NCBI GenBank assembly: GCA_004294385.1
Contig: REAP01000071.1
Location: 1-58,874, forward strand
Direction: 5' to 3'
Length of the DNA: 58,874 nt
From: Oscillatoriales cyanobacterium
GTDB lineage: Bacteria > Cyanobacteriota > Cyanobacteriia > Cyanobacteriales > Microcoleaceae
Under the pieces are notes generated by a model. The model made no database searches. It was not told the DNA's origin and saw nothing but the letters and a program-made list of their open reading frames with translations. Position 1 is the first letter of the stretch; every line of letters starts with the position of its first letter. A program made the position numbers and the translations under genes. Shown one piece after another: positions 26,119 through 34,677 of the stretch.

Positions 26119-26781
26119 ATGGCTTATATTGACTTTCTATCAGCAGTTCACAAAAAAACTCAGCGCGATTATTTGGGGCGCGTGAATGAATTTCCCAAGG
26201 CTGAGGCGGCTAAGCTTGCTAAAAAATTTGATTTTGATTATTGGGATGGCGATCGCAAAGTTGGGTACGGCGGTTATAAATATGATGGCCGCTGGCGGGC
26301 TGTTGCAGATGCGATCGCTCAACACTACAATTTGAAAACGGGCAATCGGATTTTAGATGTTGGGTGCGGCAAGGCTTTTTTACTGTACGATTTTACACAA
26401 GCTGTACCGGGAATCGAAGTAACCGGTATTGATATTTCCGAATACGGGATTGCTCACGCCCCAGAAGAAGTGCGCCCGTTTTTGAAAGCGTGCAGCGCGA
26501 CGGAACTTCCATTTGCAGACAACAGCTTTGATTTAGTGATTTCTATCAATACTTTGCACAATTTGTATTGTTTTGAGCTTGACCGAGCTCTCCGGGAAAT
26601 AGAAAGAGTTGGCAACGGGAACAAATATATTGTGGTAGAGTCCTATAGGAACGAAGCCGAAAAAGCGAATCTGCTTTATTGGCAGCTTACTTGTGAAAGT
26701 TTCTATACGCCTGATGAGTGGCAGTGGTGGTTTGACCGTTGCGGCTATACGGGCGATAGCTCTTTTATTTACTTTGAGTAA
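26119..26781 (+). CDS. Class I SAM-dependent methyltransferase
   Basis: Methyltransferase with motif I RILDVGCGKAF (LDVGCG at 79-84), acidic post-I strand VTGIDISEYG, and DLVISINTLHNL for motif IV. The ATG follows the preceding stop codon with no gap, which implies translational coupling with the APH-like kinase. Target is unknown; a sugar hydroxyl or amino group of the glycan is likely from context. Confidence 0.85.
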   Translation: MAYIDFLSAVHKKTQRDYLGRVNEFPKAEAAKLAKKFDFDYWDGDRKVGYGGYKYDGRWRAVADAIAQHYNLKTGNRILDVGCGKAFLLYDFTQAVPGIEVTGIDISEYGIAHAPEEVRPFLKACSATELPFADNSFDLVISINTLHNLYCFELDRALREIERVGNGNKYIVVESYRNEAEKANLLYWQLTCESFYTPDEWQWWFDRCGYTGDSSFIYFE

Positions 26782-26838
26782 GAGCAAAAATTCACTCGGT
26801 GAGAAAGTCAAAAACACAGCCCATAATCAGAGGTAATA

Positions 26839-27834
26839 ATGAGTCCGCGCAAAATAGCAGTGCTTGGTAGCAATTCTTTTTCAGGAAGCGATTTCGTTGA
26901 CTTGCTTCTAGAAGACGGTCAAAATGAAATTTTGGGTATCAGCCGTTCTCCAGAGAAAGGGCCGCTTTTTTTACCGTATCTGCGCCATAAAAACCCCAAT
27001 TTTAAGTTTCATAAATTGGACTTTAACGGGGATATGCCACAGATATTACAGGCACTTGACGAGTTTGCACCGGAGTATATTGTTAATTTTGCTGCTCAAA
27101 GTGAGGTGGCTCCCAGTTGGGTGCATCCCGATCACTGGTTTCAAACGAATACCGTAGCATTAGCTCAATTAATTAACCACTTAAAAGACCAAAAATATTT
27201 GCACCGTTACGTTCATATTTCGTCTCCTGAAGTGTACGGCACTTGTGAAGGAAACGTGACCGAATTATCTCCGATGAATCCTTCTACGCCTTATGCTGCT
27301 TCTAAAGCGGCGGCGGATATGCTGCTTTCTACTTATTATAAAAATTTCCAGTTTCCTTTGGTGACAGTTCGTGCTACTAATGTGTATGGAGCGTATCAGC
27401 AGCTATTCAAAATTATTCCGCGATCGGCAATTTACCTGAAGTTGGGTAAAACAATTCAGTTGCACGGTGGCGGGCACGCAGTCAAGTCTTATATCCATAT
27501 TCGCGATGTTTCGAGGGGAGAATTAGCGGTGATGGAAAAAGGCAAAGTGGGGGAAATTTATCATTTGTCTCCCGATCGGGGCTATGCTGTGCGAGAAGTA
27601 GTTCAAACTATTTGCGATACCATGAATCGCTCGTTTGCTGAGTCAACGGAGACTGTTGCCGAACGATTAGGACAGGATGCTGCCTATGTGATAGATTCAA
27701 CCAAGGCTCGGACTGAACTCGGATGGAAGTCAGAGATTTCTTTGAACGATGGAGTTGCTGGTGTGATAAAATGGGTGGAGGAATTTTGGGATGAGATTGA
27801 GCAGCAGTCTTTAGAATATGTTCATAAACCTTAG
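26839..27834 (+). CDS. NAD-dependent epimerase/dehydratase, GDP-mannose dehydratase-like
   Basis: Extended SDR enzyme. The cofactor motif GSNSFSG (10-16) is a variant of GxxGxxG, the catalytic pair is Y152 and K156 in PYAASK, with HISSPEVYG supplying the serine. The region VRATNVYGAYQQLFKIIPR is typical of nucleotide-sugar 4,6-dehydratases and epimerases. It acts on an NDP- or GDP-sugar, product unknown. It lies 57 nt after the methyltransferase gene and ends the tight first half of the locus. Confidence 0.85.
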   Translation: MSPRKIAVLGSNSFSGSDFVDLLLEDGQNEILGISRSPEKGPLFLPYLRHKNPNFKFHKLDFNGDMPQILQALDEFAPEYIVNFAAQSEVAPSWVHPDHWFQTNTVALAQLINHLKDQKYLHRYVHISSPEVYGTCEGNVTELSPMNPSTPYAASKAAADMLLSTYYKNFQFPLVTVRATNVYGAYQQLFKIIPRSAIYLKLGKTIQLHGGGHAVKSYIHIRDVSRGELAVMEKGKVGEIYHLSPDRGYAVREVVQTICDTMNRSFAESTETVAERLGQDAAYVIDSTKARTELGWKSEISLNDGVAGVIKWVEEFWDEIEQQSLEYVHKP

Positions 27835-27885
27835 TATCTAATTACTGTATTATTAACAACGGTTGAGGAAAGCCGGAGACAAGCA

Positions 27886-28686
27886 ATGACTGTAAGCTAT
27901 TTTGACGCGGCAAACAAACTAAAGCAGGAAGGGAGATTGGAAGAGGCGATCGCGTCTTATCGCTCTGCTATTGAGGAAAAACCCAATTTTTATTGGTCTT
28001 ACCCAAATTTGGGAGATGTTTTGCTTAAGGTTGGCCGCTGGGATGAGGCGGTTAATGCTTACAGTCGGGCGATCGAACTTAACCCTAGTTCGTCGGCTTG
28101 GATATATTACAATCAAGGGGAAGCTCTAACTAAATTGGGGCGGTTGGATGAGGCGATCATTTGTTATCAAAGGGCGATCGATCTGAGTCCTGATGAAGTT
28201 GAGATTCAATCGAGTTTGGCAGAGGCGCTGCGGCAGAGAAGTCAGGTAGATTTGGATCGGGCGATCGGAATGTATCAGCGGGCGATCGAGCTAAATCCTG
28301 AGTCGGTGGCAGCTTATCAGAATTTGCTAGAAATCCAGCCGGATAACTGGGAGGCTTGGTGGCAGTTGACCCACCTCTACGTCAAGCAAAATCAAAAGGA
28401 ACAAGCGTTTCTTGCTTGTCAGCAGTTAATTGAACTCAATCCGGAGTTGCTACAAGCTCACCAAAAAATGATTTCTCTCCAGCCGGATAACTGGGAAGCA
28501 TGGTGGCAATTAGGCAATCTCCATGCTAAACAGGGAGAAGACGGTTCAGCAATAACCGCTTACCAAAATGTGATTGAGCTCAATCCGGGGAAGGCTGCTG
28601 AAGCTTATCAAAAATGGCTGCAACTTCAACCCGATAATTGGGAAATTTGGTGGCACCAGATAACTGGGAAGCATGGTGGCAATTAG
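27886..28686 (+). CDS. TPR protein, 5' part of a frameshifted gene
   Basis: Tetratricopeptide repeats start at once: ANKLKQEGRLEEAIASYR, then IELNPSSSAWIYYNQGEAL and so on. From about residue 150 the repeats become tryptophan-rich (LQPDNWEAWWQLGNLHAK). The frame stops at 28686 shortly after a point where 22 nt present in the next tandem copy are missing (after 28658). Putting back 22 nt would join this frame exactly to the one ending at 30401, giving about 845 residues. So this is best read as the N-terminal part of a TPR-sulfotransferase. Whether the break is biological or an assembly error in repeats is open. Confidence 0.7.
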   Translation: MTVSYFDAANKLKQEGRLEEAIASYRSAIEEKPNFYWSYPNLGDVLLKVGRWDEAVNAYSRAIELNPSSSAWIYYNQGEALTKLGRLDEAIICYQRAIDLSPDEVEIQSSLAEALRQRSQVDLDRAIGMYQRAIELNPESVAAYQNLLEIQPDNWEAWWQLTHLYVKQNQKEQAFLACQQLIELNPELLQAHQKMISLQPDNWEAWWQLGNLHAKQGEDGSAITAYQNVIELNPGKAAEAYQKWLQLQPDNWEIWWHQITGKHGGN

Positions 28687-28853
28687 GCAATCTCCATGCT
28701 AAACAGGGAGAAGACGGTTCAGCAATAGTCGCTTACCAAAATGTGATTGAGCTCAATCCGGGGAAGGCTGCTGAAGCTTATCAAAAATGGCTGCAACTTC
28801 AACCCGATAATTGGGAAATTTGGTGGCACCAAAGCCTGCTGCCCCTCCAGCCG
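28486..28853 (+). repeat. Imperfect tandem duplication (173 + 195 bp) inside a TPR gene
   Basis: Copy A (28486-28658) and copy B (28659-28853) both begin GATAACTGGGAAGC and are nearly identical for 173 nt; the clearest difference is AATAACCGC versus AATAGTCGC. Copy B then has 22 extra nt before the next GATAACTGGG. The shorter copy creates the frameshift that splits the gene. Confidence 0.92.
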
Positions 28854-30401
28854 GATAACTGGGAAGCGTGGTGGCAATTAGGCAATCTCCACGCTAAACA
28901 GGGAGAAGACGGTTCAGCAATAGTCGCTTATCAGCGAGTTATCGAACTTAAACCTGACTATATGCCAGCCCACCAAAAATTGGTTTCGCTCCAGCCGGAT
29001 AACTGGGAAGCATGGTGGCAATTAGGCAATCTCCACGCTAAACTTGAGCAGGCTCAAGATGCAATAGTCTCTTATAACCAAGTTCTTCAACTTCATCCTG
29101 AAGCGGTGCAAGCTTACCAAGAATTACTAAAACTTCAGCCGGATAACTGGGAAGCTTGGTGGTGCTTAGGTAATATTTACGCTCAGCAAAATCAGTGGGA
29201 AGAAGCAATAGTAGCGTATCGTAATACAATTTTACTTAATCCTGAGTGTTATGATTGTTATAGTAAATTAGGAGACTTGTTAGTAGAAAAGGGGCAAGTT
29301 GTTCATGCGATCCAATTTTATCAACAGGCAATATCTATCAACCCTGAGCAGGCACAAATCTACTTCCAACTAGGAAAAGCGCTGGTACAGCAAAAAACAT
29401 TTGATCAGGCGATTGATAATTATGAGCAAGCAATTAAAATTAACCCTGATTTATTAGTAGAAGGAATTTCTAATGTCGCCTCTGCGCTGCGACAAAATGA
29501 TGAGTTTGAAAAAGCAGTTTACTACTGTGAGGAATTTCTGAAAATCTATCCTAAGTCAACAGAAGGTTATGTTACTTTAGCACATTCCCTACTGGTACAA
29601 GGTAAACTTAATGAAGCCTTTAACAATTATTACCAAGCTAATCAAATTAAATTTGCTGAAGTCAAGGGTAGGGGTGAAATTCCGAGTATTATGTTTAATA
29701 CAGTGCCAAAATCTGGTAGTGCTTATGTTTTTAGCACTTTGAGTAAGGGTTTACAACTACCTGCTATGAGAGTATCTTCTAGCACCTTTCCTGATGATGT
29801 AATTAGTATTGAACAACTAAAGAGATTTACTTCACAACCATTTATTTCTCAAGAGCATTTCCCTGCAAGTCTAGTTAATCTTAATCTTTTGAAGGCATTT
29901 GTAGATCGATTAATTGTGAATGTCCGCGATTTACGCCAGGGGCTACTATCAGTAGTTCATCATTTTAGAAGAGATAAAGCTCAAAATCCTCTAGGATTAC
30001 TAATAAGTCCATCTTTCTTGCCGGAAAAATACTTTTTTATGCCTTTATCAGAGCAAATTAGCTGGCAAATTGAAAAAGGTTATCTGCCTGCTGCAATTAA
30101 ATGGATAGAAGGTTGGCTTGATGCTGAAGAAGATTCCTCATTTTATCCAAAAATTCTATTTACCAAGCATGAAGATTTAGCCACGAACCCAGAAGCATAT
30201 TTTGAATCAATACTGAAATTTTATGAAATAGACCATGCTAGATTTACTTTCCCAGAAAAACCAAAATTTGATTCACATACACATCAGCGGAAGGGAAGTA
30301 TTGATGAATGGCGCACAGTATTCACTGGTGAGCAAGCCGAAGAAGCTTCTCGCCTCATCCCAGAGCGACTAATCAAAAGATTTGGATGGCCAAGGAGTTA
30401 A
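28638..30401 (+). CDS. TPR-sulfotransferase, 3' part of a frameshifted gene
   Basis: Continues the TPR array of the preceding frame, with four more PDNWEAWW-type repeats, then ordinary TPRs, and ends in a sulfotransferase-like domain (about 345-587). IMFNTVPKSGSAYVFSTL resembles the 5'-phosphosulphate-binding loop for PAPS and DRLIVNVRDLRQGLLSVVHH the 3'-phosphate site. A role in sulfating the surface glycan, with the TPR part as a scaffold, is inference. The nominal TTG start at 28638 has no ribosome site and the real gene begins at 27886. If the 22-bp loss is real, this part would not be made without reinitiation or slippage. Confidence 0.75.
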   Translation: MGNLVAPDNWEAWWQLGNLHAKQGEDGSAIVAYQNVIELNPGKAAEAYQKWLQLQPDNWEIWWHQSLLPLQPDNWEAWWQLGNLHAKQGEDGSAIVAYQRVIELKPDYMPAHQKLVSLQPDNWEAWWQLGNLHAKLEQAQDAIVSYNQVLQLHPEAVQAYQELLKLQPDNWEAWWCLGNIYAQQNQWEEAIVAYRNTILLNPECYDCYSKLGDLLVEKGQVVHAIQFYQQAISINPEQAQIYFQLGKALVQQKTFDQAIDNYEQAIKINPDLLVEGISNVASALRQNDEFEKAVYYCEEFLKIYPKSTEGYVTLAHSLLVQGKLNEAFNNYYQANQIKFAEVKGRGEIPSIMFNTVPKSGSAYVFSTLSKGLQLPAMRVSSSTFPDDVISIEQLKRFTSQPFISQEHFPASLVNLNLLKAFVDRLIVNVRDLRQGLLSVVHHFRRDKAQNPLGLLISPSFLPEKYFFMPLSEQISWQIEKGYLPAAIKWIEGWLDAEEDSSFYPKILFTKHEDLATNPEAYFESILKFYEIDHARFTFPEKPKFDSHTHQRKGSIDEWRTVFTGEQAEEASRLIPERLIKRFGWPRS

Positions 30402-30471
30402 CATTGATGAAATTGAAGATTTTGCCTAATGGTTGTGTTGTGTTGAGAAGGATAAATGGAGGATGTGTAAA

Positions 30472-33267
30472 ATGATATTCAGTCAAAACAGTCCAATGAT
30501 TTTTTTCAAGAAGGCTAATAAACTCAAACAAGAAGGTCTATTGGAGGAAGCAGTTATTGCTTACGAGTCGGCTATTGCTGAAAACCCAAATTTTTATTGG
30601 TCTTATCATAATCTAGGAGAGACACTGGTAAAGTTAGATCGCCCCTACGAAGCAGTTACTTATTACCAGCGAGCCTTAGAAATTAATCCAAATTCAACTG
30701 TTTCTCACCATAATTTGGGAGATATTTATAGAGTTTTGGATCATCTAGATGTAGCAATTGTAGAGTATCAGCAAGCTCTTAAATATAGTCCAAATAATTA
30801 TAGCTTATACAACAAATTAGGTCAAACATTGTGCCAGCTTTCGGCACTCCTTAACCCTGAATATTTACTAGAAAATTTTCTGATCTGTGAGCAGATAAGA
30901 GAAATACTGCCTGAAAGCAGTTATTTATACGGCTTTCCATACGAACTCTATTACCTCAAAGATGAAATTTTTTTGAAAGAAACTGACTTACTGAGCAATG
31001 ATTGTTTTTTAGAAGAAGCTTATCGTACTTATTTGAAACGGAAACCAGATGAAGATGGCAAAGAACATTACCTTTATCACCTTCAGCATGGTCTGACCCG
31101 CCAGGAAATCATTTCTGCCTTTCGCCAATCACCCGAATTTAACTCTCTCTTAGTTTTCCTCATAAAATCAATTTATCTACAAGTCGCGATCGCATTGTGT
31201 CGCCACTCTATTGCCTTGAATCCTAACTACAAGCAATCTTATGATACCTTGATAGAGTTGGGACTCCTGTGGGGCAATGTACTGACTCAGCAGGGTAAAT
31301 TGGATGAAGCAATAGAGAGCTACAAGCAGGTACTTGCCGTTGATTGGAACAACTTGAGCTTGAATAACTTAAAGTTGGGGGAGGCTCATTACCAACTCGG
31401 GTATGCACTTTCACAGAATAAGAAAGTAGATGAGGGAATAGAAAGTTACCGTCAGGCGATCGCGCTGCGCCCAGACTGGGCAGACCCTCACCTTATGCTT
31501 GCAGGTGTACTATTATACCAGGACGATCGATTCGATGAGGCAATTGGGATGTATGAGCGAGCAATCGCCCTTCGCCCAGACTGGGCTGAAGCATATCTGA
31601 TGGTCGGCAATGCCATGTTATACCAAGACAAACTCGAAAAAGCAATTGAAAGATACGAGCAAGCGATCGCCCTTCGCCCAGACTGGGCTGAGGCACACCT
31701 AACTCTCGGAAATGCGTTGTTTAGGGAGAACAAGCTAGAGCAGGCAATTGAGAGATACGAGCAAGCGATCGCCCTTGCTCCCGAATGGGATTACGCACAC
31801 TACAGTTTAGGAAATGCCTTTTTACAACAAGGTAGGTACGAAGAAGCTCTTTCTTATCACCGAACGGCACTCATCCTCAATCCAAATTGGAACGATGACG
31901 CATATTTTTATTTAGGGTTTCATGTATATTCTCAGGAGCATTTAGGGGGAATAAAAAAGATTTATCAACAAGCACTGACTCTAAAATCGAATTGGACAAG
32001 AGGCTATAAAGCAGCTGGAAGTTGGCTGATGAATTTACTGGGTCAGTTGAATGGTGCGCTTGAGTTTTGGCACGAGCACAAAAAAAGGCAACAAGAGCCG
32101 AACATACTAACTTTTTATGGATTTGATTTGACTCGTAACATTGGTCATATTGCTCTTTTAGATATTCTTGTAAAATTGCAACATCTGAGTTGGGTGAATT
32201 CGCCACAAGAAAAATTCATATGGACTCCCCCTCAACAGTTTGTTGCTAATAGATGTTTGCTAAATTACTGGCATCAGTATATTCCAGTCATTTCAGATTC
32301 CTCACTTCCACCTCTCAAATCTCCTTTGATGAGGTATGAGGAGGAATTTATAGGGCTGATCGCTCTATCTAACGGTCAAACAGTGTATATGCACCACATG
32401 GCTGCGACTGTTCAAAAACAATGGGAGACTGAGAGACGACCTCCTCTCCTTTCGCTGTCTGATTTTGACTCTGAACGTGGCTGGCATTGTCTACAAGCAC
32501 TTGGCGTGCCAACAGATGCTTGGTTCGTTTGTCTTCATGTTCGAGAACCTGGTTTTTATAAACAGCGGAATAGCAACCTTTCATCGCGTGATTGTGACAT
32601 TGATACGTACCTATTAGCAATCCAGACAATTGTGTCACGAGGTGGTTGGGTTATCCGTTTAGGCGATTCTTCAATGAAGCCACTGCCAAAGATACCGCAA
32701 GTAATAGATTATCCTCACACTAAATTTAAAAGTGATTGGATGGATGTATTTTTGTGCGCCAAGTGTAGTTTTTTTGTCGGTACGAATTCAGGTCTCTGTG
32801 CTGTAGCTACCAACTTTGGTGTTCCCGTCGTTTTAACTAATCTGCCCCATTTGGGGTATCTCCCTTGGTTTGGTATTTGGATTCCCAAACTTTATTGGTA
32901 TGAAAAGGAAAATTGCTATATCAACTTTTCCGAGAGACTTATTCCTCCTCTTGGTTACATAGACTTGATCAGAATGTTATCATCTATAGGTATTCAGGTA
33001 GTGGACAATACACCAGAGGAGATAAATGACATAGTTCTAGAAATGTTGGAACTGCTCGATGGTACAATCAAGTACACAGAGGAAGACAATAAATTCCAAC
33101 AGCAGTTCGAGGGACTGGTGAAGAAGTACGCAGGCTACGATTGTAATAGTCGAATGGGTCGGGCATTTTCAAAGAAATACGATTATCTTTTGTATGAAAA
33201 TAGTCGGAATTTTTTTCTTTTTGAAACATATCAAGAAAACTACAATCGGCCAGGTGAAGTTGGTTAA
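30472..33267 (+). CDS. TPR-DUF4214-glycosyltransferase (TIGR04372-like)
   Basis: A 931-residue, three-part protein. Part one is a TPR cap like that of the genes at 27886 and 43795 (ANKLKQEGLLEEAVIAYE). Near residues 165-225 lies a DUF4214 segment (AYRTYLKRKPDEDGKEHY). A second TPR array with repeated IALRPDWAEAHL units follows. The C-terminal 380 residues match what I recall as the TIGR04372 glycosyltransferase family: FVCLHVREPGFY, GGWVIRLGD, SDWMDVFLCA and a late DNTPEEIND. ATG 30472 follows GGAGG by 9 nt; the frame is open 13 codons upstream. Likely transfers a sugar during glycan assembly; donor and acceptor unknown. Confidence 0.83.
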   Translation: MIFSQNSPMIFFKKANKLKQEGLLEEAVIAYESAIAENPNFYWSYHNLGETLVKLDRPYEAVTYYQRALEINPNSTVSHHNLGDIYRVLDHLDVAIVEYQQALKYSPNNYSLYNKLGQTLCQLSALLNPEYLLENFLICEQIREILPESSYLYGFPYELYYLKDEIFLKETDLLSNDCFLEEAYRTYLKRKPDEDGKEHYLYHLQHGLTRQEIISAFRQSPEFNSLLVFLIKSIYLQVAIALCRHSIALNPNYKQSYDTLIELGLLWGNVLTQQGKLDEAIESYKQVLAVDWNNLSLNNLKLGEAHYQLGYALSQNKKVDEGIESYRQAIALRPDWADPHLMLAGVLLYQDDRFDEAIGMYERAIALRPDWAEAYLMVGNAMLYQDKLEKAIERYEQAIALRPDWAEAHLTLGNALFRENKLEQAIERYEQAIALAPEWDYAHYSLGNAFLQQGRYEEALSYHRTALILNPNWNDDAYFYLGFHVYSQEHLGGIKKIYQQALTLKSNWTRGYKAAGSWLMNLLGQLNGALEFWHEHKKRQQEPNILTFYGFDLTRNIGHIALLDILVKLQHLSWVNSPQEKFIWTPPQQFVANRCLLNYWHQYIPVISDSSLPPLKSPLMRYEEEFIGLIALSNGQTVYMHHMAATVQKQWETERRPPLLSLSDFDSERGWHCLQALGVPTDAWFVCLHVREPGFYKQRNSNLSSRDCDIDTYLLAIQTIVSRGGWVIRLGDSSMKPLPKIPQVIDYPHTKFKSDWMDVFLCAKCSFFVGTNSGLCAVATNFGVPVVLTNLPHLGYLPWFGIWIPKLYWYEKENCYINFSERLIPPLGYIDLIRMLSSIGIQVVDNTPEEINDIVLEMLELLDGTIKYTEEDNKFQQQFEGLVKKYAGYDCNSRMGRAFSKKYDYLLYENSRNFFLFETYQENYNRPGEVG

Positions 33268-33493
33268 TAAAGCTATCATTTGTCATTACCTGGTATCTAC
33301 TACTTGACTTCCTGAAGTTTGTATGATAGAAAAAAGTAAATGGTAAAGCTCGTAGGAGTGTAGTAACAATTAGCGACATTTTCACCCTTAAAAACAAAGG
33401 CAAAAATAAAAAGCAGCAAGGATTATAATTTACTGCTTGTTAGTTTCACAAAACAAATCAAAACAAAACAATCTACCAACGGAAGATGTTCTC

Positions 33494-34516
33494 ATGATTA
33501 CCACAAAAGACAATATAACACCAGAAAATCTTGAAAAAGAAATGCACCTACTTGCCGAACGTCTCAAGTTGGAGAATGTGGAAGATTCTCTATATTTTCC
33601 CAAATATTTTCAAATTGAAACGATTAGAGTTTGCAATGCTCGTTGCACTTTCTGCGCGGTAGACCAATGGGACAAATCTGTGCCACTTATGCCAGATGAA
33701 CTATTTAATAAAATTGCTGATGAGCTTGGTAATTACTCCGATTGGATTGAATTTGTTTGCATTCAGCGAGCTGGAGAACCCCTGCTTGATAAAAAACTTG
33801 TGGAACGTGTTCGTAAACTCAAACAGGTAGGCATAAAAAGAGTCAATTTTTCAACTAACGCATCTCTGCTAACAGAAAAGAAAGCAAGAGATCTGTTTGA
33901 GGCTGGGCTTGATGAAGTTTACATTTCCATTGACACAGTTGACAAAGAAACTTATGAGCAGCAGAGGGTGGGGCTGAAATATGAAACCGTAATCAATAAC
34001 ATTAAGTCTTTGTTTCAGGTGAGAAATGAAGTAAAACCTGATGCTGTACTCAGGGTGCGGGGAATATATTTCTCCAATAGTTTAGATGATCCTGACGAAA
34101 GAGAAGCGATGATACGATGGGAAAATTTCTGGACTCCCATAAAAAAGCCACACGATCAAATCTACATGAAAAAAGCACACAATTTTGGCAATCATAAAGA
34201 CCTGAATGTAGATGCACCGGATTACGAATGGGATTGGGTTTATCATCCTTGCATTATTCCTTGGTCTTCTATGAATATCACAGCAATGGGAAAAGTAGCT
34301 CTCTGCTGTGTTGACTTAGATGCGGATGTAAACATGGGAGACATAAATCTCCACTCAATAGCTGAAGTTTGGAGGAGTGAAAAGTATCAAGCCATCCGCG
34401 AACTGCATAAAGCAGGAAAACGCAATGAAATTAAGTTGTGTCAAGGTTGTACAATATTTGACGAAGATTCAAAGGTGAATAGTTCACAGGAGAAGCAACT
34501 TATTTATCAAAGTTAA
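33494..34516 (+). CDS. Radical SAM protein with SPASM domain
   Basis: Radical SAM enzyme: the [4Fe-4S]-binding cysteines are C47, C51 and C54 in RVCNARCTFC. The C-terminal part is SPASM-like, with HPCIIPWSSMNITAMGKV, LCCVDLDADVNMGDI and LCQGC supplying cysteines for auxiliary clusters. ATG 33494 has GGAAGA 7 nt ahead; a longer frame from 33437 lacks support. SPASM enzymes modify peptides or small molecules, and some act on sugars in glycan loci. Here it precedes the FkbH/ACP module, so its substrate may be a sugar or a carrier-bound acyl group; this is inference. Confidence 0.88.
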   Translation: MITTKDNITPENLEKEMHLLAERLKLENVEDSLYFPKYFQIETIRVCNARCTFCAVDQWDKSVPLMPDELFNKIADELGNYSDWIEFVCIQRAGEPLLDKKLVERVRKLKQVGIKRVNFSTNASLLTEKKARDLFEAGLDEVYISIDTVDKETYEQQRVGLKYETVINNIKSLFQVRNEVKPDAVLRVRGIYFSNSLDDPDEREAMIRWENFWTPIKKPHDQIYMKKAHNFGNHKDLNVDAPDYEWDWVYHPCIIPWSSMNITAMGKVALCCVDLDADVNMGDINLHSIAEVWRSEKYQAIRELHKAGKRNEIKLCQGCTIFDEDSKVNSSQEKQLIYQS

Positions 34517-34677
34517 TTCTATTAAGTAATTTGGGTGTGAACCACCAAGGCTTCCAGGGAAAAGTGCCCAATCAAAGTCTAGGAGACTCAAATTAAGGAA
34601 TTGACGGGGTTAAAACACTTGGCGCAGACCTTGGAGTCAAGCCAGTTGATGAAAAATTATGTCAAGAAAATTGGGCA

